Part shown: positions 35,894-47,090 of the stretch, in pieces
Position numbering within the stretch: the first letter of the stretch is position 1
Layout: every line of letters begins with the position of its first letter
Assembly (NCBI RefSeq): GCF_964340395.1
Contig: NC_135563.1
Location: forward strand, 23,243,809-23,307,808
DNA from: Glandiceps talaboti
Taxonomy: Eukaryota > Hemichordata > Enteropneusta > Spengelidae
Reading direction: 5' to 3'
Length of the DNA: 64,000 nucleotides
The notes under the pieces: model-generated
Database searches by the model: none
What the model saw: the letters and a program-made list of their open reading frames with translations, nothing else
What the model was told of the DNA's origin: nothing
Position numbers and translations under genes: made by a program

Positions 35894-38800
35894 CTGTTTC
35901 ACGCTGAAGCGTAGAGCATTTTGTTACCATGAATTACCACGAATGATAGTCAAGGCATTGGTGGTGCACTAATACAGAGAGTGAAGCACTAACTACTCAC
36001 GTTGGAAAGGGTGATCTGCAATCTAGCAAACCTATACAAATCCAATAACAGAATACAGTACACAGTATCCATTTTATGACTTTTATTATAAAGTAACTAA
36101 ACACTGGCTTGTAATTGGCATATGATGTAAGTATCAAAGAATACACCAAACTAAGCAGTAGTTACTCAACACACATCATCATAAAACCAACAACTACATT
36201 GTATACATTTGTCATCTTTCTCTCTGAATACTACAACTCTGTATTGCCATGAGTTGTTTTTTATTCAATTCACACCAAGTAGTCTGTGTATTACATCATA
36301 TAAATATAAAAAAATTGGTAAATTGGATAAAAATAATAATTTCCTCTTTGGAAGAATATGATGAAATATTTGTATTAAATTGTAGAGTGGACAACACAGA
36401 TTTTACAAGGAGAGTTGATTGTAGGCAAGATTTGGTTTTGATTCAGGTAAAAATTTACACCATCATGCTGACTATTTATAACACACTAAATAGTTACATG
36501 ACAGAACCCCATGATGTGCCAGTGTGGTGTACTCGGGGCATTTGCATGAGTGCTTGCAGTGTTCTGTCTGACCACTTTCATGAGCATAGCAAGTGAAAGT
36601 GCATCAGAAAACACTGCAAGCACGAGGCATGGGGTTCTGTTATGTTTTTCTGAAACAATAAATTTCCATAAAATTGATACTATATGATCATTTGCATGCA
36701 GGTATGCAATAATGTTTTCGGTATTGCACTGCTGTGCAAATACCACTAGTATGCGTGTACACCAATGCAAGTAATCTCAGGTACATATGTAATAATTTTC
36801 CTTTGATAAGAGACTGACAATAAGTTACCAATCTTACTTATTTTGGACTCTAATAGATAATATACAGAAATCTTCTTGGTAACCACAATATAGAAAATTG
36901 ATGAATTGAAAGTTTTAAGAGGCAACTCAGCAGGATGCAGTTTATTTCAATGAGACCTTCGATTATATGGTATTGTTCAATAGTTGTATTGCTTCAAGCA
37001 TGTCAGGAGTAAGATCAATAGTTCAATGTAGTAAAAACTGAATTCTTTTAGTTGGGGGTGGGGGGGGGGATTGAACCATTTTAGTTCTCATGTGACAAAA
37101 ACAATTTTATTTTTACAGCTGTAATGGAATCTTTTTGTACCCCAAAATACATATATTTCTTTCTTAAAAATGCCATCAAATCACTATTATAGTAAATGCA
37201 CAGCACTAACATATTAAAGTGTCAATAAAAGAACTTTTTTCTCACTCCATACTGGCTTTGTATTCATAGTACTACATATTGATTTGAAATTGATTGTGCT
37301 GTCTGAAACAATTTTCAATTTTGGCCAATTTAGTTAGAAGGGGATGGGGTGGGAGTCTGGGGCCTAACTAAAAGTATTTAGTTTTTATCCCAACTCTAAT
37401 TATGTATATGACCCCTTATTTGAATAGCTCTTCCAGCCAAGTATTTGTCATAAGAATTCCAAGTTGTCCTTTATGGCAAGTGATTAAGTTATACAGTTTC
37501 TAATTCAAATCAACATATTGTACAGCAGTGTCATGAAGCCTTCAGTCTCATTGAAATTGTAATATACTTTAAAATTTATCATCATTTTGAAATTGAAACA
37601 ATAAATATGTTCAGAATACTGTATACTACAATAAAAATAATATATACTTGTGCATGAAAGAAAGGAAAAATTGTCGAGAAGTATGTTGTGTCTCATTTTC
37701 AATATAATATTCTACTCAACTAACTACTGATTTCAAAGAGGGAAGAATTAAGACTGAGAGGTTTTGATTCAAAACAAAATATTACCTCATTGCCATGAAA
37801 TGCAGATATAAACCTTTACAATTTAAATGTAATTTGCATTGTACCAAGCACTGAACATTTATTTTAAAACATTATCAGACCGTGGGTGTACTAGTATTAG
37901 GGTACATCCATGGTCTGACTGAGCTAGGTGTTGCCATACATAAATGTGCCTTGATTGAAGTTTTGCTGTTAGATAACGACTATGTTATGACTAAGCAGCC
38001 TCATCATTGGTCTATTGTTGTATGTACATGGGGTAAAGGAACAGCTTGACTATGTTTAAAAAGATTTAGTATCATTACTACTATATCTCTGTTTTTCTCT
38101 TCACAAGCAAAATAATTATAAAGTAGTAAAAGAGAGCTGTTTATGGCAGTGCTGTGAGAAGATGGAAGAGAAATGAAATTCAAGTGTTTAAATAATAAAG
38201 AAATAAAAAAGTCATGTAAACTTTCCAACTGAAATATAAGCTACTTTTGAAGGAACTTTGGAAACACATTTTGTAGTAAAAGGTACGAAATGTTGATTCA
38301 TGCAAACTCTTTCCTTAAAGAGCATACAAACATTGTTGTAAATACAACTGATTTTCAATATTTATCAACTGTTAAAATATTCTGATTTCTGTTTCCATAT
38401 ATATATATACTGAAATATTCAAGATTGATGAAAGGTGACCATGTTTCCATATTTGGATATTTTATGTCATGTGACATAAAAATTCCATATTTGGGCATTT
38501 AATGTCATAATTATCACATTTCCATATTTGGGCATTTGAAGAGTGACATCACAACTCCATATTAGGGTTTATGTCATTCGAATGGAGAGTTTGCACCAGA
38601 GTACTGGTATTATATTTTTCAATTCAACAACATACAATGTAATAGATACTTGATAAATCTTGTAGTAGATACTTTAAGCCTTCATAGTCTTTTAATCTTC
38701 AAATGGAAGTCATTTCCCCTAGTATTTCTCCTCGAAGCTTCAAGAATAAGGTAATGTTTGCCACCAAATTCATGTCAAAAGTCATGTATGACTGTTGCAA

Positions 38801-39373
38801 CCTCTGCAACATTGTATGCCTATTCAGTCTCGTTCTTTGTAAGTAAAATTTCATGTCAGTTACCATGACAATATAATGCCTATCATTGTGTAGTAAACAT
38901 ACATTGTGTCTACTACTATATCAAAGAGTATTTGTGACCATTTTTTAAGAAAATGCTAGTTTCAAAACAAATGATGAAAGTTATGGTATATGTTTCTGTT
39001 TGATAAAATTTATAGACTACATAAAACATATACGTTATTAAACTGACAGGCCTCTTTACAATAACACTATAGGCAATAAAAGATGTATTCTAGCTGACTA
39101 TACCAACTTATCGTTACTATGGTTACTCCTAGAGAAATACTACATCTGTCTAATTTAACTATTTTGAATAGGTAATTGTAATAACTATGCTGCTACATTT
39201 ATATGTACATGCAAGGTGTATTGTTTGATATCTAAATTGACAAGGTTACATGACTACTCTAGCTGCTTGATTGAATATGCAAGATATAAGTACAGTATGC
39301 AATGCCTGGTTTTGGGATCCGACCACCATGGGCAGCAGCTGAAGAATGCAAATGGTGTGTGAACTGAAGCCTT

Positions 39374-39618
39374 GTCACATGATATTCCAGGTTTGTCACA
39401 TGATGTTCCAAGCTGTCATATGACATGAATAGGTAGTCAGATGACATGGCTGATAGTCACATGAGCACTAGGGGTAGTCGTATGATGTTACCAAGATCGC
39501 ACACGAGGATGCTGGGTTGTCACATGATGTTGCTAAGATGTCAGAATGCTGGGTTGTCACATGAGAATACAGAATTGTCACATGATGTTATCAAGATGTA
39601 ACATGGTTGTCACATGAC
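39374..39618 (+). repeat. Diverged GTCACATGATGTT repeat
   Basis: Irregular copies of TTGTCACATGATGTT(A/C)CCAAGATGT over about 245 bp, immediately downstream of the Abraxas stop codon on the minus strand. Confidence 0.7.
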
Positions 39619-39623
39619 AGACA

Positions 39624-40102
39624 TCAAAAGACAGGAGAGTTAGATATTTCATAATCAATGTTACTACTTTGATTGGAAATGTGTGTACTGTCACTGTTCT
39701 CATCTGTGTCATCCATTAGCCGTTCATATCTCTCTGTATCTTTCTTCTTGTGTCTTTCCTTTGTCTCACCTTCATCAATTACATTACTATTTGCTTGCTT
39801 TGATTTCTGTTTCCCAGTCAATCGACTTGATTCAGAAAATCCTTGCTTTTTAAAGTTAGTATTCCTTGATTTCCTAATGGAATCTTTCATTTCACTTATC
39901 ATTCCTGCAAACGGATCACTTGATGCCACTGGCACAGCTTGTTCCTGTTCCTCTTCTGTAGGAGTTTCATTTCTTGGACCATCATCATTTTCCATAGCAG
40001 CTGCATTGGTTTCCATGGGAACAAAGTCTTCAACAGGTAGAGCTGTTTCTCTGATTTCTTGTTTCTCTAATTCTTCTCTTATTTCAATAACTTGTTGGTC
40101 TT
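39624..40102 (-). CDS. ABRAXAS1: Abraxas last exon with C-terminal SPVF BRCT-binding motif
   Basis: The 159-codon final exon (including TGA) encodes the end of the coiled coil (IREELEKQEIRE), an acidic low-complexity linker and a basic segment (KERHKKKDTERYERL). It ends with Ser-Asn-Ser-Pro-Val-Phe and the stop. In human Abraxas the terminal pSer-Pro-Thr-Phe binds the BRCA1 BRCT repeats, needing Phe at +3 and the free carboxylate. S426 here sits in the same position. Confidence 0.93.
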
Positions 40103-43100
40103 CTATAAAATTGTGAAAAAAGAATGTTAATTGCACAAATGTGATGTTTACACTGAAAGGAATAAACACTCAAGAGTCATGAATATTCACTCTGCAACCA
40201 TGAATATATTATTTCTGCTGACTCCCATGATGCAATAGCCCATAGCAAAGATACCCTTTACAGGCACAAGATCAACTTGATGCTTCTTTGAAATCGCAAG
40301 TAATTGTAGGTGATGTAAAATCATGAAATGACTCTCCAGAACCCATAGTCTATGAAAATGTCTCTATTTGCTTGAGTGGGGTCCCCTTAAAAGTAAATCA
40401 AAATATAAATCAACAAATAAATGAAATAAAACCACGATAATCACATAGTCTAGTTCCTATTACAATATCGTTACCATCAAAGTCCACTCACATAGTCTAG
40501 TTCCTATTACAATATCGTTACCATCAAAAGTCCACTCACATAGTCTAGTTCCTATTACAGTATTGTTACCATCAAAAGTCCACTCACATGGTCTAGTTCC
40601 TATTACAATATCGTTACCATCAAAGTCCACTCACATAGTCTAGTTCCTATTACAATATCGTTACCATCAAAAGTCCACTCACATAGTCTAGTTCCTATTA
40701 CAGTATTGTTACCATCAAAAGTCCACTCACATAGTCTAGTTCCTATTACAGTATTGTTACCATTAAATGTCCAGTCACACAACCACAAACTTACCATAGT
40801 TGGCATCCAGACTATAATAATCATGTGGCCATAATGTATAACTTTAGTTAATCTAACAATAGTCTTGGTGTCAGTATTATCTAAATTTATAATATCTCAC
40901 CTTGTTTTTGTTTCTGTTCAGCTTTTTTCTGTTTCCTCCTCTCTTCTGCCTTTCTTCTGAGTTCCTTGACTTCAGTAAAGAGAGCTTGTAGATTATTTTC
41001 ACTAGTTCCAACATTTTGCCTTAGAGACTAAACAAGATGAGGAGAGAAGTTTATATCATTGACAAGGTCATCCAGTCTCTGGTTATGTAACATTATGTAA
41101 TGCTATTTTGACAAAGGGAGGCATGTAAATGTCTTGATATTTTATACTTTACACCAATTTCATGGAAGATGAGTAGCTGTTTTTGACAAGCCATATCTGG
41201 AACATTAAATTACAAAAAGGCACAGTATATGAAAATTACAATCAAGACTCCAAAAATGTTTTTTTCCGGACTATCTCTCTGTAATAATACTTACAACAAG
41301 TTTGGACTGCATGGATGTATTCATCTCCTGTATTGCATTCACGGAATGTAACTGTCCTTTACCATCCAAAAACTGCTCCCTGTAATATTTTATAATTCAA
41401 AATATACATTATTAACATCTGTATGAATTTATATATTGGGTACTATGGATCATCTTCTGAGTGTGTTGGTTATGGTTTGGGAACAGGAAGGGGAAATAGA
41501 GTAAAATTGGCATACAGTAGTTTAATTGTAAAGTAAATTGGTCAAAATACACGTACTGTAGGTATTCTGCTATGTCTACAGTCATATACAAACCTTGTTG
41601 TGTCAAAATTATGGCACAAGTCAAAGTTTCACTTTTGTGCTAAATTTACATTGTTTTTAAAATATCTTAAAAATTCAAGTTACCTAAAACTATCCAAGAC
41701 CTTGCTGTAAATTCCTGAGGAAGTGTTGATGACAGAGTTGGACGATAACTTGTAATCAGAATTCTCTGTGTTGCCGAGATTAATAATATTGACAGGAACA
41801 GGCACAAAGTCACTGAAATCAAAACAAAAGATTGACGTATCACATAAAATTAAAATGTAATAACAGAGACAATACTATCATTCAAACTGAAAGGAGTATT
41901 TACCAGATTTGTTTAACATCAAGGTCTTCAAGCAAGCTGCCACCAAACTGTTTTTTTATCAACAAAATTTGACCTGCAGGCTGTTGTCATTTTCATTTTC
42001 ATTTTCATGATCAAAATAGACACTGTTGTGTGAATGTGATGAAAATAATGCTTGGAACCTACAACTTATGCACATATGGATCTACCACTACACTATAATT
42101 TTACTAGCAATTTTATCAGTTAATTTCTCATGAACATGTGGCATAGAAGTTAGAACAGTGAAATTCCTTTAGATCTTCACATACTATAAACCATTTATTT
42201 TCCGCATTAGAATATTCTGTAAATTTTTGGTCTGCAACAGAGTCCATGAGATTACACTTTGCTCTGTATTGAGTCTATAGTAACTGGCTTTTACATAGGA
42301 TTACAAAAGTCATATTAATCATTTAATGACTTTATATTTTCATCTTTTTTTTCTTTGAACTTTCCTCCAAAAAATAAGCAAACATTTGTCTGGCTAACAG
42401 TACACTCTGAAATAATGAAAGCTGCATTCTTTCCAATCAATGTTGAAAACAGGATCTGACTCATTCACTCCTAATCAAAGATACTGATATCCTAGCACTA
42501 TGTTCCTATACATAACTAAAAGATACAACAGTTCAATGAAAACTTAGAGAACTCTCATATGCTCAACTGATGATACCATAAGCAAGCATGCAAGCAACCT
42601 GTCGTGAATTACATTTATTGATTCATATTTTGTGTTATACGTTGTTGTTGTTAACATTGTTGCCGTTTCTGATGAACTCATTATATGGTCATACGTCATA
42701 CATAATCAACCAATCAGCACGCAGCCCGACGATAAGGCAGACGATCAAATCAAAATTTCTTGTGTGATGTACGTTTCAGTTACAAGTTCGAGTGCGCATG
42801 CATTCTTGTGTGATGTAAGTTTCAGTTACAGGTTGGAGTGCACATGCATTCTTGTGTGATGTAAGTTTCAGTTACAAGTTGGAACGCGCGTGCATATAAA
42901 GAACAGAGTTCCCAGTGTATTCTACTACTTGCTTGTATTGTCATTTCTATTACAGTCTGCTGTTTTCCGAACCCCTTTTCTATTGTGAGTCATCCACACA
43001 ACCAACCAATCTAAATAAATTGTATTACACCACACTCCAAAACTATACTTCTGTTCAATAATTCTGAAAGGGTAAATCCATATAGGATTATTTCAACAGA

Positions 43101-46100
43101 TGTGTCTTCAGTTTAACACATTTTAACACTTGACTACACAGCATTCCTTACCTGCCATTGTATACAGTACATAAGCAGTCCATAGAATGCGTAGTGACAC
43201 ATCCATTAGGGTACTGAGTAAACAGTCCAAAGATAAAAGTCTGCTCTGATACTCCATGTAAAGAATTTAGCAGACTTTGATGAAGTGCTCGTTCTCTCAT
43301 TGACATATCCAATGGAGTCATTCGTCTGAACTTATACCATCCTATAACATGCTGGAATGAAATAGTGATATGATAATCTTTGATCCATGATGGTTAACGG
43401 TAAACCCGCAACTTGTACACTTCGCTCAAACGAAAAAAGTCTACTTCATGCATGTACCCCGTTGTAATACATAGTCTTATGGTGAGCGTGCATTCTCACA
43501 AGTAGCACCCCTCTTATGGAAGGGTATACCACTTGAACTTCATTCATCACCCACAACTGTCGATAAATTCAAGAAGAATATCACGATGTATCTGTTTGCA
43601 AGAGCTTTCTAACTTTTACTACGATCTACAGACTTGCCAACTTATGTTTATCATAACACAAAGTGTGCACTAGACCATAGAATATAAAGACATACTCATA
43701 CAAGGTTGAGTCTGAAAACTGAACTAAAGATGGAAAACAGCATTACATCTTAGTTGTTAACTATAACAAATACCTTGTAGTTTTCTTTTAGCATTGATAA
43801 TAACTTGACTTGGTCCACATGCCCTTTGCTGTTGTAAAAACTGAAACAGAGAAGAGATGTTGTTGAAAGAGATCTGCTTTCACCCCAAAATGTCTCCATG
43901 ACAACACATTACAAAGCGTCATGTCAGCTCCTAAGTGCCCATACTAGCAAAACTGGACATATATTTTCAAATTCTAAGCTGGTTTGTATTTTTTGACAAA
44001 CATATTCTTACTTAAATAAAGACAGAACAAATTTCTTTAAAAAAGTGATCATGTGAGAGTGTGAGCTCTTAGTTCGAAAGTGAGTTATATAGTCCCAGCA
44101 TAGCATTACGTCATCAAAGATGTTGTTCCTTACTGTGATATGCAAAATAGCAGATGATAGAGGTATTATAGAACAAAGTTGACAGTGCCCCCTCTGTGTA
44201 GAGAATATGATACTACGCCACGTACATTCATTTGCATATATACTATATGTACATACCTTCCTAATCCTACACATGGATAATATGAATATACATCTGAAAA
44301 AAATAAAGGAAAATGGCATATAAATCAATTTTGACATTACTGTGAAAGTTTAGCTTATAACATTCATCAACTAAAGATTGATCTGAAATTATTTTTCTGC
44401 ATCATTTAAAGACCTGCTGAATGATTGTTATCTTTATGAATTATGAATTATGAATTATGAATTATGAACACTAAATTCCCAGCTAATATCTTCCATGTGT
44501 TATTTCTATGTTTATTGCACTAAATACACAAACTGGTATTTCATGTTCACACCACATGTCAACTGTATAATACTATAATGTATATTGAGTGCATGTATAT
44601 TCCATTAACCATTAGTTGTAAAATGTACACGATGTATGATTTTCATACCGGAATATATAATACCTCACAATGCCTCTATCTATCACATGTTGATAGCAGG
44701 AAGTACAGCGAATACATATAAGAGTAACACTACAACTATAGTGTGATACCTTTTACTTTTTTATCAAATTACCAAAAGCAGGAACATATATACACTTATA
44801 TAAATTATCTACAAGTTGTCCAACACATGTCTGGAATAACAAAATATATAAATTGCAATTTTCTATGTTGCAAATATCTTTTCACACTAAATGTCACGAC
44901 TGGCCTTTCCCATTCCTGAACTCGATAGCCTGAAACCGGAACAAATATACTGTGTATAAACTTAGAACGTTTACCTCTATGACAGAGGTTTTGTGGCCTT
45001 GATTGTACAAATAATATGTGTTCAAGTTACATGTGCTCCGAGGTCATGTTCCAAGGTCGTGCATTCCCTAGATATCTACCAAAACCAGAAAGATTACTTC
45101 ATGATAACTTCAACTGAAAGATTTGTCATTATAGACATGATTCCCTAAAATAATTTCCTACACATTTGAAGCTCAAGAAATTAAGGAGGGCCAACAACAA
45201 TGAATCTTTCACTTTCAGTCGAATGATAACTATTGTATTTCTATCTTTCATTCAAGGACGGTTTATTGACATATTCTAAAGATTATACTGCTGGAAATAA
45301 ATTAAACGAATTAACATACTTATGTATACTTCTTCTTTTTTGTGTCTTTCTTGTGTGTCTGTGGTTGTACTGGTAAAATGAGATGTAACTTCACCAATCA
45401 GGAACCCTTCCTGTAAAAGTTGAAACGTGAAATGCAATGTGACTGAATGATCTACAGCTATACATGATAAAAACAAATATGTTCTCACCCTCATCAAGGT
45501 GGTATGTTAGTGTTTTAAATTACAGTGAAAATGGTAGGTTACAAAGAACATGTTCACTGAAAATTTCTGAAAAGAGTGTGACATATTTGAAAAGGAAAGC
45601 TATCACACCTACAATGTGTTGTTTTTTCTCAAATTCAATAACAGGAAGTGGCCTCCCTGCATTATTTTATGTCAAGTAATCATACTGTAAAGAACTTCAT
45701 ATTTTAGCAGTCAGACAAATATGTCAGATACTGGGAATGTAGGGGTGGGGGTAAGTCTTATTTCCTCCCCTAAATGAGATGTTCTGATTGCACTCATGGC
45801 TTCATACACAAACTTACACCAACAACCTGTTTACATTGCTTTGTCACGCTGCCACCAGGATTTAATACCGCACACTGTTAGTCTCCCCTAATACATCCAT
45901 GGTTACACTGTAACTTACACTTTACAGTAACATACAGATTACTCGTGTACTACGTCCTACACTTGCACTGTTTATCTTGAGTTGAGACGACATCCTTAAT
46001 GTTCAATATGCAAATAGCGGCATATTGTATAAACCAATAATAAAACATAAACCGATCACTATCAGGATTGTGTTAGCAATGACTCACACCATTTACCGGT

Positions 46101-46548
46101 AACATCACTGTTACGTTCATCTCGACTTCCGCATTTGTTATGGCGTAATAAATATAACTCTTTTAGCCCGAATAACTTGTTTAAATCAAAAGGGGCTATC
46201 GTCATACGAACAATTATATCATTTCGAACGATGTGCACTTCTTAGTACATATTTGACAGAGATTGTAATATTCATGTGCTGTATGTAATACATGTAGAGT
46301 CAACAGTGGCTGTGTCAAACTGTACTTCGTCTTCGGTGCACTGAATGAGTTCTTCACTCGGGAGGAAGTTCCCCACGAAAGAAACATCTTCCTTAGCTGG
46401 AAAATTCTTGTACTTTAGTTCACAGAAATGAACACTTACTTTTAACTTCTGTCTAATAATATGCTATTCTTACCTGATCTCCAGGACAATTTGTATGATC
46501 GAGAATTAGAGAACTCCAGAGACTGCCAGCGATATTGACAGACGCCAT
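39624..46548 (-). CDS. ABRAXAS1: Abraxas-type BRCA1-A complex scaffold (ABRAXAS1/FAM175A-like)
   Basis: Scaffold of the BRCA1-A complex, which brings BRCC36 deubiquitinase and BRCA1 to ubiquitinated DNA breaks in the nucleus. Exons in transcript order: 46474-46548, 45320-45410, 44257-44293, 43774-43840, 43152-43351, 41684-41812, 41295-41379, 40901-41027, 39624-40102. All are phase-consistent; 429 aa (human about 409). Residues 1 to about 165 form an MPN-minus domain: EGFLIGEV, SYYPC, then VIGWYKFRRM where an active JAMM enzyme would have GWYHSHP, so it should be catalytically dead. NLGNTENSDYK follows, then a charged coiled-coil region (about 200-300, FTEVKELRRKAEERRKQKKAE), an acidic/Ser-rich tail, and the C-terminus ISNSPVF. 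The closest alternative, ABRO1/FAM175B, lacks the C-terminal SPxF, so Abraxas1 fits better. Confidence 0.93.
40172..40390 (-). repeat. Dispersed repeat, copy 2
   Basis: Inverted relative of 35684-35893, in the last Abraxas intron. Confidence 0.8.
40441..40775 (+). repeat. 47-48-bp tandem repeat, about seven copies
   Basis: TCACATAGTCTAGTTCCTAT unit with a one-base indel (CAAAGTCC or CAAAAGTCC) and CAATATCG/CAGTATTG variants, in the last Abraxas intron. Confidence 0.9.
42600..42998 (+). mobile_element. Solo LTR of a retrotransposon
   Basis: 399-bp element beginning TGTCGTGA and ending CATCCACA (TGT...ACA ends), flanked by a perfect 5-bp duplication CAACC at 42595-42599 and 42999-43003. It has three 46-bp repeats (from about 42759, 42805 and 42851) upstream of a TATAAA box (42895-42900), a typical U3/TATA layout. 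No internal coding region remains. Five-base duplications are usual for Ty3/gypsy- and BEL-type elements. In Abraxas intron 5. Confidence 0.65.
43475..43612 (+). pseudogene. Fossil LINE reverse-transcriptase C-terminus (second copy, different family)
   Basis: Frame SYGERAFSQVAPLLW, then KGIPLELHSSPTTVDKFK, ending LFARAF and TAA. This is the standard C-terminus of CR1/L2-like RT ORFs (YGxRAFSxxAPxLWNxLP... FKxxLKTYLF). Upstream frames are broken. It lies opposite in strand to its host gene, in Abraxas intron 4. Confidence 0.85.
44435..44468 (+). repeat. ATGAATT heptanucleotide repeat
   Basis: Four to five units of ATGAATT in Abraxas intron 2. Confidence 0.85.
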
Positions 46549-47078
46549 CTTGAAATGAATGAGACCCTCTAACTGTATTAAAATTAATTTTGGCGATGAC
46601 GAAGTCACGAATGTGACCAAAATGAAACAAACTAAAATGTTTTGAAGCAAACTGAAAAAATCTAACCATAGCAATTTCAAATTACCTAGCTTGTTCAATA
46701 AGACAGTGTTATTATTTTTGCAAATGAAATATTTACCCATGACGTCACTTGTTGGATGTTCACCACCTGACCTTCGACCGAACAGTTAGAGGAAATTGTT
46801 TTAGACAGTTCAATAAATTTTTGTATTCATAGTTTATTGAATAATGTGTATGTTGATTATTAACAATAACACATGCACATTGGTCGTTGATGTTTGGATA
46901 GTTTGGGTGCTGTCTACCACGCCCACTTTTGACCCCAACATGCCTCGATTTCGCTCATGACATACTACATGCAAAGTTTACGGACAGCTAGTAAGCTTCA
47001 CGGTCAGTCAGAGCCGTACACGTACACTAAAATAACTGTATTTCTAGCGGTGTCGTTGTGTTTCATCTTCAACCAAAT
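46549..47078. promoter_or_regulatory. Divergent promoter region between Abraxas and hexokinase
   Basis: 530 bp separates the two start codons, which point away from each other. It contains a perfect CRE palindrome TGACGTCA at 46740-46747, about 190 bp from the Abraxas ATG and about 330 bp from the hexokinase ATG, and an imperfect nuclear-receptor direct repeat (TGACCTTCGACCG, 46768-46780). The Abraxas start itself lies in AAGATGGCG (minus strand, 46543-46551), a YY1-like start-site element. No clear TATA box was seen near either start. Transcription starts are not determined. Confidence 0.6.
46740..46747. promoter_or_regulatory. Perfect CRE (TGACGTCA)
   Basis: Exact CREB/ATF palindrome within the shared promoter region. 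An 8-bp palindrome is expected by chance about once per 65 kb, and less often in AT-rich DNA, so its position is notable but not proof of function. Confidence 0.5.
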
Positions 47079-47090
47079 ATGGCAGAAACA
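47079..47090 (+). CDS. HK: Hexokinase first coding exon (Met-Ala-Glu-Thr)
   Basis: ATG in good context (A at -3, G at +4) followed by only four codons and a consensus GTAAGT donor. The next coding exon begins at 55438 after an 8.3-kb intron, in the same phase 0. Other first exons could exist in the intron, but exon 55438-55600 has no acceptable own start before Met12 of the predicted protein. Confidence 0.75.

Larger units (their letters stand above)
35331..39623. other. Intergenic region between convergent genes
   Basis: About 4.3 kb between the head-only adducin gene (+) and Abraxas (-). No coding exon recognised. It contains one copy of a dispersed repeat (35684-35893), short TA repeats (38398-38410), and a diverged GTCACATGATGTT repeat (39374-39618) next to the Abraxas stop, probably in its 3' UTR. 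Confidence 0.6.

Noticed and set aside
39673-40116. Plus-strand 147-codon frame with serine-rich composition
   Set aside because: Antisense shadow of the last Abraxas exon, which has splice support, coiled-coil character and the SPVF end.
40603-40824. Minus-strand repeats of LCEWTFDGNN
   Set aside because: Product of a 47-48-bp tandem repeat within an Abraxas intron; the frame drifts with the one-base indels.
45330-45410. Shorter version of Abraxas exon 2 ending at the gtatac donor
   Set aside because: Its phase 0 end would run into a stop in exon 44257-44293. The next donor (gtatgt, exon end 45320) restores the conserved EVYINVYSYYPC reading.
46442-46740. Extended minus-strand frames around the Abraxas first exon
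   Set aside because: The frame continues past the donor at 46473 only to VRIAYY and stop, and upstream only in another frame. The ATG at 46548 with 25 codons joins correctly to exon 2.
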